NCBI RefSeq assembly: GCF_014207435.1
Contig: NZ_JACHGH010000006.1
Location: 124,001 to 188,000, forward strand
Length of the DNA stretch: 64,000 bases
Source of the DNA: Salirhabdus euzebyi
Lineage (GTDB): Bacteria; Bacillota; Bacilli; Bacillales; Alkalibacillaceae
Reading direction: 5' to 3'
A model generated the notes under the pieces. That model did no database searches. It had not been told where the DNA came from and saw only the letters and a list, made by a program, of their open reading frames with translations. Of the stretch, positions 1 through 7,886 are shown piece after piece. Position numbers and translations under genes: made by a program. Each line of letters begins with the position of its first letter. The stretch's first letter is position 1.

Positions 1-996
1 CTTTCTAATCGTAATGTATTAGCTGTAGCAACAATGATGTGTATCGAAACAGGAATAAATGACGAATCAACTCTTCTTCATATGATGCCGCTAAGTCATT
101 CAGCTCCCCTGAATTTGTTCTTCGTAGCAGGAACATATGTAGGGGCAACGCATGTATTAGCTCCAACCTTCACTCCAGATCTTTTACTACAGTTAGTATC
201 AAAAGAAAAAGTTACTCACTTTTTCGGTGCACCAGTTGCCTATTTACTTACAGCAAAACACCCAGAAATTGATAAATTCAACCTTTCCTCTGTTAAGCGC
301 TGGGTATATGGTGGAGCTCCACTATCCAATCCAGAAGTACAATTCGTCCAATCAAAATTCAAAACAAATGATTTAATGTGTGTGTATGGATTGACAGAAG
401 CAGGACCGAATGGAACCTTCTTAAGTCCGGAAGATCATGAAGAAAAAGCAGGTAGTATTGGAAAAAGAGCAGCTTTAAATTGTGAAATAAGGATTGTGAA
501 TGAAAAAGATGAGGATGTTGCTGTAGGAGAAATCGGAGAGATAATTCTTCGGGGTGAAGGAAATATGGTGCAATACTATAAAGACCCTGAAAAAACGGCA
601 GAAACTATTCGCAATGGATGGCTCTATACCGGTGATATGGGAAGAGTGGATGATGATGGCTTTTTCTGGGTGGTAGATCGAAAGAAGGATATGATTTTAT
701 CTGGTGGAGTGAACATATATCCGAAAGAAATTGAAGATGCGTTAAGAACACATCCAGAAATTGAAGATGTTGCGGTTATTGGAGTTCCGCATCCAGAGTG
801 GGGAGAAACCGTAAAAGCTTATGTCACGGCCTCACAGCCAATAAATGATTTAGAAACAAGCTGTAATTCTTACTTAGCTAACAAGGTAGCAAAATTTAAA
901 ATACCAAGAATTTATGAGCAAATAGAAGAACTCCCAAGAAACGCCACAGGCAAAATATTAAAACATCATCTAAGGGAAGAGGGGATAAAAAGTTGA
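1..996 (+). CDS. Acyl-CoA synthetase / AMP-dependent ligase, C-terminal part (5' end outside window)
   Basis: The reading frame is open from the first base, so the gene starts upstream; the ATG at 34 is internal. The visible 331 residues match the second half of an ANL-superfamily adenylating enzyme: a VYGLTEAGPNG stretch like the A5 motif, LYTGDMGRVDDDGF with the conserved ATP-ribose Asp, the hinge DRKKDMILSGGVNIYP, and the C-terminal PRNATGKIL motif with the catalytic Lys. Members activate carboxylic acids to acyl-CoA using ATP. The stop overlaps the TTG start of the next gene, an acyl-CoA dehydrogenase, so the two are translationally coupled and probably act in one acyl-CoA pathway. The natural acid cannot be told from sequence. 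Confidence 0.9.
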   Translation, partial: LSNRNVLAVATMMCIETGINDESTLLHMMPLSHSAPLNLFFVAGTYVGATHVLAPTFTPDLLLQLVSKEKVTHFFGAPVAYLLTAKHPEIDKFNLSSVKRWVYGGAPLSNPEVQFVQSKFKTNDLMCVYGLTEAGPNGTFLSPEDHEEKAGSIGKRAALNCEIRIVNEKDEDVAVGEIGEIILRGEGNMVQYYKDPEKTAETIRNGWLYTGDMGRVDDDGFFWVVDRKKDMILSGGVNIYPKEIEDALRTHPEIEDVAVIGVPHPEWGETVKAYVTASQPINDLETSCNSYLANKVAKFKIPRIYEQIEELPRNATGKILKHHLREEGIKS

Positions 997-2660
997 AAAC
1001 GTTCCACCAACAAGAGGCCATTCTAAAAGAAATTTTAAAAAACAAATTGAATGAACCATTTTATCAGTTTGCGGAGAAGGAATTAGAACAATATTATCAG
1101 AAATGCTATGAAGAGTTTGATGAAAGAGCGAGGCATACGGATCGAGAGGGACAACCGAAATTAGTGAAATACAATAAGTTTGGTGATGATATTTCTGAAA
1201 TATGGGTGAATGAAGGCTATAAGCAGACGGTAAAGGATACATATAACACAGGTATAGTGGGTTATGTTCATAAACCAATACCAGAGCTAGGCCTTTCAGG
1301 TAATTATGTTTACAGTTATGCGCAGGGGTATTTATTGTCACAAGTGGAACCTGGATTTTATTGTCCTGTTACGTTAACGATGGCTGTGGCTTATATAATA
1401 GATCAATTTGCAGATGAGGAACTAAAAGAACAGTTTCTCCCTCACGTTTTATCTACAGGAGAAGTGGAACTGTTTGAAGGGGCTACTTTTCTAACGGAAA
1501 GACAAGGGGGTTCTGATGTTGGTGCAAATGAAGTAGAAGCAGTCCAAGAAGGTGATCACTACCGTCTTTTTGGAGAAAAGTATTTCGCATCAAATGCAGG
1601 TCAATGTGGAGTGGCTGCCGTATTAGCTCGTATGAAAGGGTCTCCATCTGGGACAAAGGGATTAAGTTTATTTTTAGTACCATGGAAAAGAGAAGACGGA
1701 AGGAATAATCAAATAACAGTAAGACGATTAAAAGATAAGCTTGGTGTAAAAGCTGTTCCGTCTGCAGAAATTATATTGGAAGGATCAAAGGGTTATTTAG
1801 TTGGTGATCCGAAACAAGGGTTTTACTATATGATGGAGGCATTGAACCTATCGCGGGTTTGTAACGCAATTGCGTCCCTTGGAATCATGAAAAGAGCCTT
1901 GGATGAGGGTTACGAATATGCAAAATGGCGAGATGCTTTTGGTCAAAAAATTGTTCAATATCCAATGGTGCAAGAAACATTAACAAACTTACAGGCAAGA
2001 TATGAGGTTCAACTATCTGCACTATTTGAAACAATTGAACTTTTTGATTACGTCATGAAAAATAAAGAACAAGCAACACCAGAAGAAATTGCTTTAAATC
2101 GCTTATATATTGCCCTTATGAAAGCTAGAACTGCTTCAGAGGCAATTGGTTTTTCACATGAATCGATAGAACTTCATGGTGGAAATGGGTATATAGAAGA
2201 CTTTGTAACACCAAGGTTATTAAGAGACGCACAAGTTCTTACCGTATGGGAAGGAACAGAAAACATTTTAGGACTTGAGGTTCTGCGCCTTATGAATAAA
2301 TACAAAGCGCATGAATTATTTATTAGTGATATGGAAAATGAGCTTGCAAATGTAGAAGGGTACGAAATGGAAAAGAGTATAATTAAGGGAAAAGTGGAAG
2401 ACCTTAAAGTTCTTATAAGTAAACTTCAAGGACAAAATGAAACAGTTCAAACCTATCATGCTAAGAAGGTTGCTTACCATATGACCAATATTTTATTAAC
2501 CGTGCATGCACTGTCTAGAATTGATGGAGAAAGAAAAGCAAATATTGCCAAATTATTTATAAATAATCTCTATGGACAAAATGGGTTTGATGAAGAAATG
2601 CTAGGAATAAAACATTTTGAGTCCATTATGCATCCAGAAAAAAATTTAGCTAATGTTTAA
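993..2660 (+). CDS. AidB-like acyl-CoA dehydrogenase family flavoprotein
   Basis: This is a 555-aa acyl-CoA dehydrogenase-fold protein, longer than the usual 380-aa enzymes because of a C-terminal extension. The motif TFLTERQGGSDVGAN (about residues 165-180) and VWEGTENILGLEVLR (about 415-430) resemble the AidB branch of the family, whose members bind FAD; E. coli AidB is about 541 aa. The start is TTG at 993, inside the TTGA overlap with the stop of the preceding acyl-CoA synthetase gene, with an AGAGGGG ribosome binding site 9-15 bases upstream. Coupling to a CoA ligase favours a true acyl-CoA oxidation role over DNA-damage protection, but this is inference. Confidence 0.85.
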   Translation: MKTFHQQEAILKEILKNKLNEPFYQFAEKELEQYYQKCYEEFDERARHTDREGQPKLVKYNKFGDDISEIWVNEGYKQTVKDTYNTGIVGYVHKPIPELGLSGNYVYSYAQGYLLSQVEPGFYCPVTLTMAVAYIIDQFADEELKEQFLPHVLSTGEVELFEGATFLTERQGGSDVGANEVEAVQEGDHYRLFGEKYFASNAGQCGVAAVLARMKGSPSGTKGLSLFLVPWKREDGRNNQITVRRLKDKLGVKAVPSAEIILEGSKGYLVGDPKQGFYYMMEALNLSRVCNAIASLGIMKRALDEGYEYAKWRDAFGQKIVQYPMVQETLTNLQARYEVQLSALFETIELFDYVMKNKEQATPEEIALNRLYIALMKARTASEAIGFSHESIELHGGNGYIEDFVTPRLLRDAQVLTVWEGTENILGLEVLRLMNKYKAHELFISDMENELANVEGYEMEKSIIKGKVEDLKVLISKLQGQNETVQTYHAKKVAYHMTNILLTVHALSRIDGERKANIAKLFINNLYGQNGFDEEMLGIKHFESIMHPEKNLANV

Positions 2661-2740
2661 GAGCAAATTGAATTTGTAATGTTTGACAAAAGTAGATAAT
2701 ATAGTTAAGCTAATGTTTATAAATGAATATACCTTTTTTC

Positions 2741-2866
2741 GAAAAGGGGAGTAGCACTACAATAAAGTCGTCATTTCGGGCACGAATAGTTCCCCGGCTT
2801 TATTGGCAACAAAAAAATGTTGTTAGCGAGACCTTTACGGGTAATACTACACGTGAAGGTCTTTTT
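2741..2866 (+). ncRNA. yybP-ykoY (Mn2+) riboswitch
   Basis: The leader contains the family hallmark AAAGGGGAGTAG near 2742-2754, a P2-like arm with ATAAAGTCGTCATTTCG and CCGGCTTTATT, then TTAGCGAGACCTTTACGG, in the same order as B. subtilis yybP/ykoY leaders. The last part, 2829-2861, pairs as an 11-bp stem (AGACCTTTACG with CGTGAAGGTCT) followed by six T, so the 3' side is itself terminator-like. Family knowledge: this riboswitch senses Mn2+ and switches on Mn exporters and TerC proteins. The downstream gene is a TerC protein, as expected. A TTGACA box at 2683-2688 could be the -35, but the -10 is weak. Confidence 0.9.
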
Positions 2867-2870
2867 TGAG

Positions 2871-2900
2871 ACCTTTACCACGCCCGGTAAAGGTTTTTTT
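2871..2900 (+). terminator. Second hairpin terminator behind the Mn riboswitch
   Basis: ACCTTTACC (2871-2879) pairs perfectly with GGTAAAGGT (2886-2894) and is followed by seven T. It lies between the riboswitch and the start codon of the TerC gene, so it must be read through for expression. The 3' arm could also pair with the identical ACCTTTAC at 2831-2838 inside the riboswitch. Confidence 0.8.
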
Positions 2901-2935
2901 CATTTTGAAAACTGACTAAGGAGTGTATATGAAAT

Positions 2936-3709
2936 ATGGATGCTAGTCTTTTAATGGAATATGGTTGGGTATTACTTGTACTAATAGCACTAGAAGGAAT
3001 TTTAGCAGCAGACAACGCAATGGTACTTGCAATTATGGTAAAGCATCTTCCTGAAGAGCAAAGAAAAAAGGCGTTGTTTTATGGTCTACTAGGAGCCTTC
3101 GTATTTAGAGTTGGGTCGCTATTTATTATTTCGTTCTTAGTGAATGTATGGCAGGTTCAGGCTTTAGGGGCAGCTTATTTGCTGTTTATTGCTATTAATC
3201 ATTTATTTAAAAAGCATGTTAGGAAAAAAGACCATCACCAAGGTACTGCAAAACTCAATGAAAAAGGATCAAGCTTTTGGATGACTGTATTAAAAGTAGA
3301 AGTGGCAGATATTGCTTTTGCAGTAGACTCCATTTTAGCTGCTGTTGCATTAGCTGTTGCGCTACCGCCAACAACCTTACCTCAAATTGGTGGTATGGAC
3401 GGAGGTCAATTTTTAGTTATTTTAATTGGTGGTTTAATAGGTGTCATCATTATGAGATTCGCAGCAACATACTTTGTTAAATTATTGGAAAGAAAACCTG
3501 GTTTAGAAACTGCTGCCTTTATTATAGTTGGTTGGGTAGGGGTCAAGCTACTAGTTCTTACGTTAGCTCACCCATCTGTAGGTATAATAGATGAACACTT
3601 CCCACATTCCACTATGTGGAAGGCATTCTTCTATGTCGTACTAGTTGCCGTTTTAGTTATTGGTTGGTTTGCCGGAAGCAAGAAAACAAGCGAGCTAGAA
3701 GGTCATTAG
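2936..3709 (+). CDS. ykoY: TerC-family integral membrane protein (YkoY/MeeY-like)
   Basis: A 257-aa polytopic membrane protein with about seven hydrophobic segments and a charged, His-rich cytoplasmic loop near residues 90-115. Acidic residues in membrane segments, in LAADNAMVLAIM near residue 25 and VADIAFAVDSILAAVA near residue 125, are the family's putative metal-binding sites. In B. subtilis the TerC proteins YceF and YkoY have been reported to help metallate secreted exoenzymes with manganese. The upstream yybP-ykoY riboswitch fits a manganese-induced YkoY orthologue. The AAGGAG site at 2919 precedes the ATG by 11 bases. Confidence 0.85.
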   Translation: MDASLLMEYGWVLLVLIALEGILAADNAMVLAIMVKHLPEEQRKKALFYGLLGAFVFRVGSLFIISFLVNVWQVQALGAAYLLFIAINHLFKKHVRKKDHHQGTAKLNEKGSSFWMTVLKVEVADIAFAVDSILAAVALAVALPPTTLPQIGGMDGGQFLVILIGGLIGVIIMRFAATYFVKLLERKPGLETAAFIIVGWVGVKLLVLTLAHPSVGIIDEHFPHSTMWKAFFYVVLVAVLVIGWFAGSKKTSELEGH

Positions 3710-3749
3710 GAGTAGGCTATATAAAAATGAATAAGATAGCTATATAGGC

Positions 3750-3810
3750 AATCACCCACTAACGTTATGTTGCATAAAGTATTGTGTAACTAATTCGTTA
3801 GGGGTGATTT
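3750..3810 (+). terminator. Long hairpin plus T-run overlapping the next gene's RBS and start
   Basis: AATCACCCACTAACG (3750-3764) pairs with CGTTAGGGGTGATT (3796-3809), 14 pairs with one bulged A, and the 3' arm runs into T residues that lead directly into the TTG start at 3812. The loop holds a small TTATG/CATAA hairpin. It looks like the terminator of the TerC gene, but its 3' arm is also the ribosome binding site (AGGGGTGA) of the following gene. Confidence 0.65.
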
Positions 3811-3811
3811 T

Positions 3812-4906
3812 TTGTCTAAATCAGTGAAAAACTATTATGCTGGTGGAAATACGGCTAAAGGATTTTATGACCTTTTTTCATCTTCTTTAAAGCAACTAGA
3901 TCGTATTTTTATCCTAAAAGGTGGCCCAGGAACAGGAAAATCTACACTTATGAAAAAAATTGGTGAGAAGTGGGGTCAGCAATACGATACTGAATATATA
4001 CATTGTTCAGCAGACTATGGCTCGATCGATGGGGTCATTATTCCGGAACTAAGTGCTGGGGTTGTTGATGGTACGGCTCCTCATGTTATAGAACCACAAT
4101 ATCCTGGAATTATTGAAGAATACATCAATTTAGGGGAAGCTTGGGACTCCTCCAAGTTACAAGAAAATAAGCAAGAAGTGTTTTATGTGAAAGAACAAAT
4201 AAAGAAGTGCTATGATGAAGCATATACCATTTTTGCAGAAGCGCTGAAAATACACGATGATTGGGAAAAAATATTCATTGAAAACCTGGATGTATACAAA
4301 GCAGAAGAGCTGACAAACCGCTTAACGGATGAGTTTTTCGCTACAATTTCTTTAAACAAAAAGGCAAATGTCGTCCACCGATTCCTTGGAGCTGCTACAC
4401 CAGAAGGTCCAATTGACTTTATAGAAAATTTAACAGAGGATATAAATAAACGTTATTTTCTCAAGGGTAGACCAGGGTCAGGAAAATCAACTTTACTTAA
4501 AACATTAGCAAAAAGAGCGGAAGCAAGAGGTTTTGATGTAGAGGTATATCATTGTGGGTTTGACCCCGAAAGTTTGGATATGCTTATTTTTAGAGAATTA
4601 GGAGTTGCTATTTTTGATAGCACAAGTCCTCATGAGCATTTTCCTTCACGAAAAGGGGATGAAATAGTGGATATGTATGAAGAACTTATTGCCCCTGGTA
4701 CCGATGAAAAATATGAAGAAGAAATCGAACACTTTTCAAAAAAATACGCTGAAAAGATGAAATTAGCTACATCACACTTGAAGGAAAGTAACAAATTAAG
4801 AAATGAACTTGAATCTTATTATATTCAAGCGATGGATTATTCTATTGTAGAACAGAAACAACTTCAGATTGAAAAAGCTATTAAGGAAATAGAAAAAATG
4901 CATTAA
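3812..4906 (+). CDS. Double P-loop ATPase of unknown function (PRK06851-type)
   Basis: A 364-aa soluble protein made of two similar halves. Each half has a Walker A motif (GGPGTGKST near 37-45 and GRPGSGKST near 218-226), followed about 35 residues later by a matching block (YIHCSADYGSIDGVIIPELS and VYHCGFDPESLDMLIFREL), then a D-(G/S)-T-(A/S)-P-H signature. This internal duplication suggests a tandem ATPase fold. No partner domain is visible and I know no established function. Start is TTG at 3812 with AGGGGTGA four to eleven bases upstream; this site is buried in the hairpin described above. It is followed by a folate-ligase-like and an OsmC-like gene on the same strand. Confidence 0.75.
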   Translation: MSKSVKNYYAGGNTAKGFYDLFSSSLKQLDRIFILKGGPGTGKSTLMKKIGEKWGQQYDTEYIHCSADYGSIDGVIIPELSAGVVDGTAPHVIEPQYPGIIEEYINLGEAWDSSKLQENKQEVFYVKEQIKKCYDEAYTIFAEALKIHDDWEKIFIENLDVYKAEELTNRLTDEFFATISLNKKANVVHRFLGAATPEGPIDFIENLTEDINKRYFLKGRPGSGKSTLLKTLAKRAEARGFDVEVYHCGFDPESLDMLIFRELGVAIFDSTSPHEHFPSRKGDEIVDMYEELIAPGTDEKYEEEIEHFSKKYAEKMKLATSHLKESNKLRNELESYYIQAMDYSIVEQKQLQIEKAIKEIEKMH

Positions 4907-4925
4907 GGCTTAAGTGGAGGGGCAT

Positions 4926-5651
4926 ATGAAAAATAAAGCAGAAATACGAGAAGAAATATGGGATCAGTTAACAGAGCAAAAACTTGGACGATTTCCGTTT
5001 CCGTTACACGGAAGAATACCTAACTTTAAAGGTTCTGAAATTGCTGCCAAGTATGTGACGCAATTAGATGTATACAAAGAAGCCAAAGTAATCAAAGTGA
5101 ATCCGGATGCCCCTCAGCTTCCTTTACGGGCTCAAGCAATAAAAGATGGAAAAATTGTGCTCATTCCGACCCCTCGCCTAAAGGCGGGTTTTATCGAAAT
5201 CAGACCCGAAAATGTACCTCCAGGGGAAGAACGTAAAGCTACAAGTCTCTCTAACATGAAGAAATATGGACAAGAGTTGGCTTTGAAAGATCTACCACGA
5301 GTGGACCTTTTTGTAGTTGGGGCCGTTGCTGTTCATCAGGATGGTAGTAGGGTTGGTAAAGGAGAAGGCTATGCGGACCGGGAGTATGCAATTTTAAGAG
5401 AGTTGGGTAATCCAGAAATTCCAATTATTACGACTGTGCATAGCATTCAATTTATTGACGAACCGTTTCCTGCTGACAAATTTGATATCGTGTCAGATTG
5501 GGTTGCAACGGAAAAAGGGATATATAAAGTGGAAACCACTCGCACAAAACCTGAAGGAATTGTTTGGGAACGAGTAACAGAACAAGAAAGAAAAGATATG
5601 CCAGTCCTAGAGGAAATATGGGCGATAAAAGAAGAGGGAAAATCGAAATAA
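4926..5651 (+). CDS. 5-formyltetrahydrofolate cyclo-ligase family protein
   Basis: A 241-aa protein resembling the cyclo-ligase (MTHFS) family in fold order: KxxIREEIWDQL at the N-terminus, VNPDAPQLPLR, IPTPRLKAGF, then VVGAVAVHQDGSRVGKGEGYADREYAIL, which is the family's G-x-G-x-G-Y-x-D ATP/folate loop. It is longer than bona fide YgfA/YqgN enzymes (about 190 aa) and closer to the MTHFSD-like branch, so enzymatic activity on 5-formyl-THF is uncertain. I chose ATG 4926 instead of an in-frame GTG at 4914 because GGAGGGG lies directly before 4926. It begins 19 bases after the P-loop ATPase gene. Confidence 0.75.
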   Translation: MKNKAEIREEIWDQLTEQKLGRFPFPLHGRIPNFKGSEIAAKYVTQLDVYKEAKVIKVNPDAPQLPLRAQAIKDGKIVLIPTPRLKAGFIEIRPENVPPGEERKATSLSNMKKYGQELALKDLPRVDLFVVGAVAVHQDGSRVGKGEGYADREYAILRELGNPEIPIITTVHSIQFIDEPFPADKFDIVSDWVATEKGIYKVETTRTKPEGIVWERVTEQERKDMPVLEEIWAIKEEGKSK

Positions 5652-5676
5652 CAAGAGTAAACGAGGTGTAATAACG

Positions 5677-6129
5677 ATGGTGGAACATACTTTTTATTTA
5701 AAAGCAGATTGGCCTGGTGGAAGAAACAGTGTTGGTTTTATAGATGCCGGTAACTTAAAAACTAAAATTTCTATACCACCTGAAATGAATGGTCCTGGGG
5801 AAGGAACGAACCCCGATGAAATGCTGTTAGGAGCTGCAGCGACTTGTTATATCATTACGCTTGCTGCAATGATAGAAAGAGCCGGCCTCCCACTTTTAAA
5901 AATGAGTCATGAATCAGAGGGGATTGTAGAGTTTGCGAAAGGCGTTATTACATATAAAAAAATAATTCATATGCCTACTGTTGTGCTGGGCTCATCTGCA
6001 ACAGAAAAACAGATGAGGGAATTAAAGTTGTTAACAGAAAAGGCGGAGAAAAGCTGTATGATTTCAAGAGCCATTCAAGGAAACGTTGAAATAGAATTAA
6101 AAGCATCGCTGTCTATTGAAAAGGAATAA
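5677..6129 (+). CDS. OsmC/Ohr-family peroxiredoxin-like protein
   Basis: A 150-aa protein with the OsmC layout: TNPDEMLLGAAATCYIITLA, holding the first conserved Cys near residue 59, and AEKSCMISRAIQGNVEIEL, holding the second near residue 128. OsmC proteins reduce organic hydroperoxides with this Cys pair in the cytoplasm. It follows the folate-ligase-like gene by 25 bases and ends before a strong terminator, closing the operon that begins after the TerC hairpin. The exact subfamily (YhfA, OsmC or SACOL1771-like) is not resolved. Confidence 0.85.
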   Translation: MVEHTFYLKADWPGGRNSVGFIDAGNLKTKISIPPEMNGPGEGTNPDEMLLGAAATCYIITLAAMIERAGLPLLKMSHESEGIVEFAKGVITYKKIIHMPTVVLGSSATEKQMRELKLLTEKAEKSCMISRAIQGNVEIELKASLSIEKE

Positions 6130-6142
6130 CTGTGTAATGTTG

Positions 6143-6174
6143 AAAGGCCTACTTTTGCGAAGTAGGCCTTTTTC
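6143..6174 (+). terminator. Intrinsic terminator after the OsmC gene
   Basis: AAAGGCCTACTT (6143-6154) pairs perfectly with AAGTAGGCCTTT (6160-6171), followed by T residues. Confidence 0.9.
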
Positions 6175-6204
6175 GTATTTCATTTTTAAAGGGAGACAAA
6201 TGAG

Positions 6205-6233
6205 TTGACGATATTTTCATGTGATTGTATAGT
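6205..6233 (+). promoter_or_regulatory. Sigma-A promoter of tcyP
   Basis: TTGACG (6205-6210), a 17-base spacer and TATAGT (6228-6233). This is the only good sigma-A match in the gap before tcyP and leaves a leader of about 105 bases. Confidence 0.75.
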
Positions 6234-6347
6234 ATGTAAAGCATAGTAAACATATCGGGTTTTAATTATATAAAAGAGATGTGTTTCATACAATGAATGG
6301 AGCCTTTTGCTCATTAATAACATTTCCTAAAAAGGGGAGGAGTTTCA

Positions 6348-7751
6348 ATGACTACAGCAGTTTATGTTTTGCTGAATATAGTAATTATAGCAGGGTTAAT
6401 TGGTTTATTAATTTATATGCAAAAAAAGCACGTCTCATTTAGTAAACGTGTTTTTACTGGTTTAGGACTTGGAGTTTTACTTGGGACCTTTCTACAACTT
6501 GCTTACGGAACAGGCTCTGAAGTGGTTGGTCAAACGACTGAATGGTACAACATTTTAGGTAGAGGTTATGTAAAATTATTAATGATGATTGTTATTCCAT
6601 TAATTATGGTCTCGATTATCCAATCAATCATTAACTTAGAAAAATCGTCTGAGTTAGGAAAAATGTCTGCTTGGATTATTGGGATTTTAGTCGGTACTGC
6701 TATGTTAGCAGCATTAGTCGGTGTAGCGGCTTCGTTAATTTTCAACCTAAACGCAGGTGAAATTGAAGCAGGTCAAGCGGAACAAGATCGTGGGATTTAC
6801 TTAGAAGAAAGACTTGATGGCTTGGAAAACATGTCTACGCCACAAAAAATATTAGAGTTTATCCCGTCAAATCCATTTGAAGATATGACAGGTGCACGTG
6901 CAACATCAACTATTGCTGTTGTAATATTCTCCGCATTTATCGGAATTGCTGTTTTAGGTGTGCGGAGGAAAGCACCAGAACAGGCTGAGATGTTTACGAA
7001 AATAATTAATTCCATTTATGCTGTTGTTATGCGAATAGTTACATTAGTTCTTCGCTTAACACCATTTGGTATATTGGGGTTAATGGCGAACACCGTAGCG
7101 AACACCGATATTGGAGGAGTTCTAGAACTCGGTAAGTTTGTGTTAGCATCCTATGTAGCCCTTTTCGCTATGTTTATTATTCACCTAGTATTTGTCGGTG
7201 TGTTTGGCCTAAATCCTTTAACATATGTGAAGAAGGTATTGCCAGTATTAGGATTTGCTTTTACTTCTCGCTCAAGTGCTGGAACGATTCCGTTGAATGT
7301 TCAAGCACAAAAGAACAACCTAGGTGTACCAGATGGTATCGCAAACATGTCTGCATCTTTTGGGGCAACTATTGGTCAAAATGGATGTGCCGGTATTTAT
7401 CCAGCCATGCTTGCAGTAATGATTGCGCCATCACAAGGTATTAACCCATTGGATCTAAGCTTCTTAATTCCATTAGTAATCATTACAGGAATTAGTTCCT
7501 TCGGTGTTGCTGGTGTAGGAGGAGGAGCAACTTTTGCAGCATTGATTGTTCTATCTGCAATGAACTTACCAGTTGCCTTAGCAGGTCTACTCATTACAGT
7601 GGAACCACTAATTGACATGGGCCGTACAGCGCTAAACGTAAATGGAGCAATGACTTCTGGTACGTTGACTTCTCGTATACTAGGAAAATTAGATATGAAA
7701 AAATTTAATGATAAAGAGGCAATTGAAAAAGACCTATCAAATGCATTATAA
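6348..7751 (+). CDS. tcyP: L-cystine symporter TcyP (DAACS family)
   Basis: 467 aa with eight or more membrane spans and the dicarboxylate/amino-acid:cation symporter signature: the re-entrant serine-rich loop FTSRSSAGTIPLN (about 305-317), NMSASFGATIGQNGCAGIYP (about 328-347) and a second hairpin FGVAGVGGGAT. Length and sequence agree with B. subtilis TcyP (YhcL), which imports L-cystine at the cell membrane. GGGGAGG precedes the ATG by about 10 bases. It is monocistronic, with its own sigma-A promoter upstream and a strong terminator downstream. Confidence 0.9.
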   Translation: MTTAVYVLLNIVIIAGLIGLLIYMQKKHVSFSKRVFTGLGLGVLLGTFLQLAYGTGSEVVGQTTEWYNILGRGYVKLLMMIVIPLIMVSIIQSIINLEKSSELGKMSAWIIGILVGTAMLAALVGVAASLIFNLNAGEIEAGQAEQDRGIYLEERLDGLENMSTPQKILEFIPSNPFEDMTGARATSTIAVVIFSAFIGIAVLGVRRKAPEQAEMFTKIINSIYAVVMRIVTLVLRLTPFGILGLMANTVANTDIGGVLELGKFVLASYVALFAMFIIHLVFVGVFGLNPLTYVKKVLPVLGFAFTSRSSAGTIPLNVQAQKNNLGVPDGIANMSASFGATIGQNGCAGIYPAMLAVMIAPSQGINPLDLSFLIPLVIITGISSFGVAGVGGGATFAALIVLSAMNLPVALAGLLITVEPLIDMGRTALNVNGAMTSGTLTSRILGKLDMKKFNDKEAIEKDLSNAL

Positions 7752-7759
7752 AAAAACAG

Positions 7760-7795
7760 AAATACGACTGTTACAAGTGGTAACAGTCGTATTTT
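7760..7795 (+). terminator. Intrinsic terminator after tcyP
   Basis: AAATACGACTGTTAC (7760-7774) pairs exactly with GTAACAGTCGTATTT (7780-7794), with a five-base loop. Confidence 0.9.
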
Positions 7796-7886
7796 ATTTG
7801 CATTTTGTCATATAATATAGACTATTAATACTTGGTATTAGTAGCTCAATATGAAATAATAGAGAAAAAGGTGAAGGGGGATTCCT

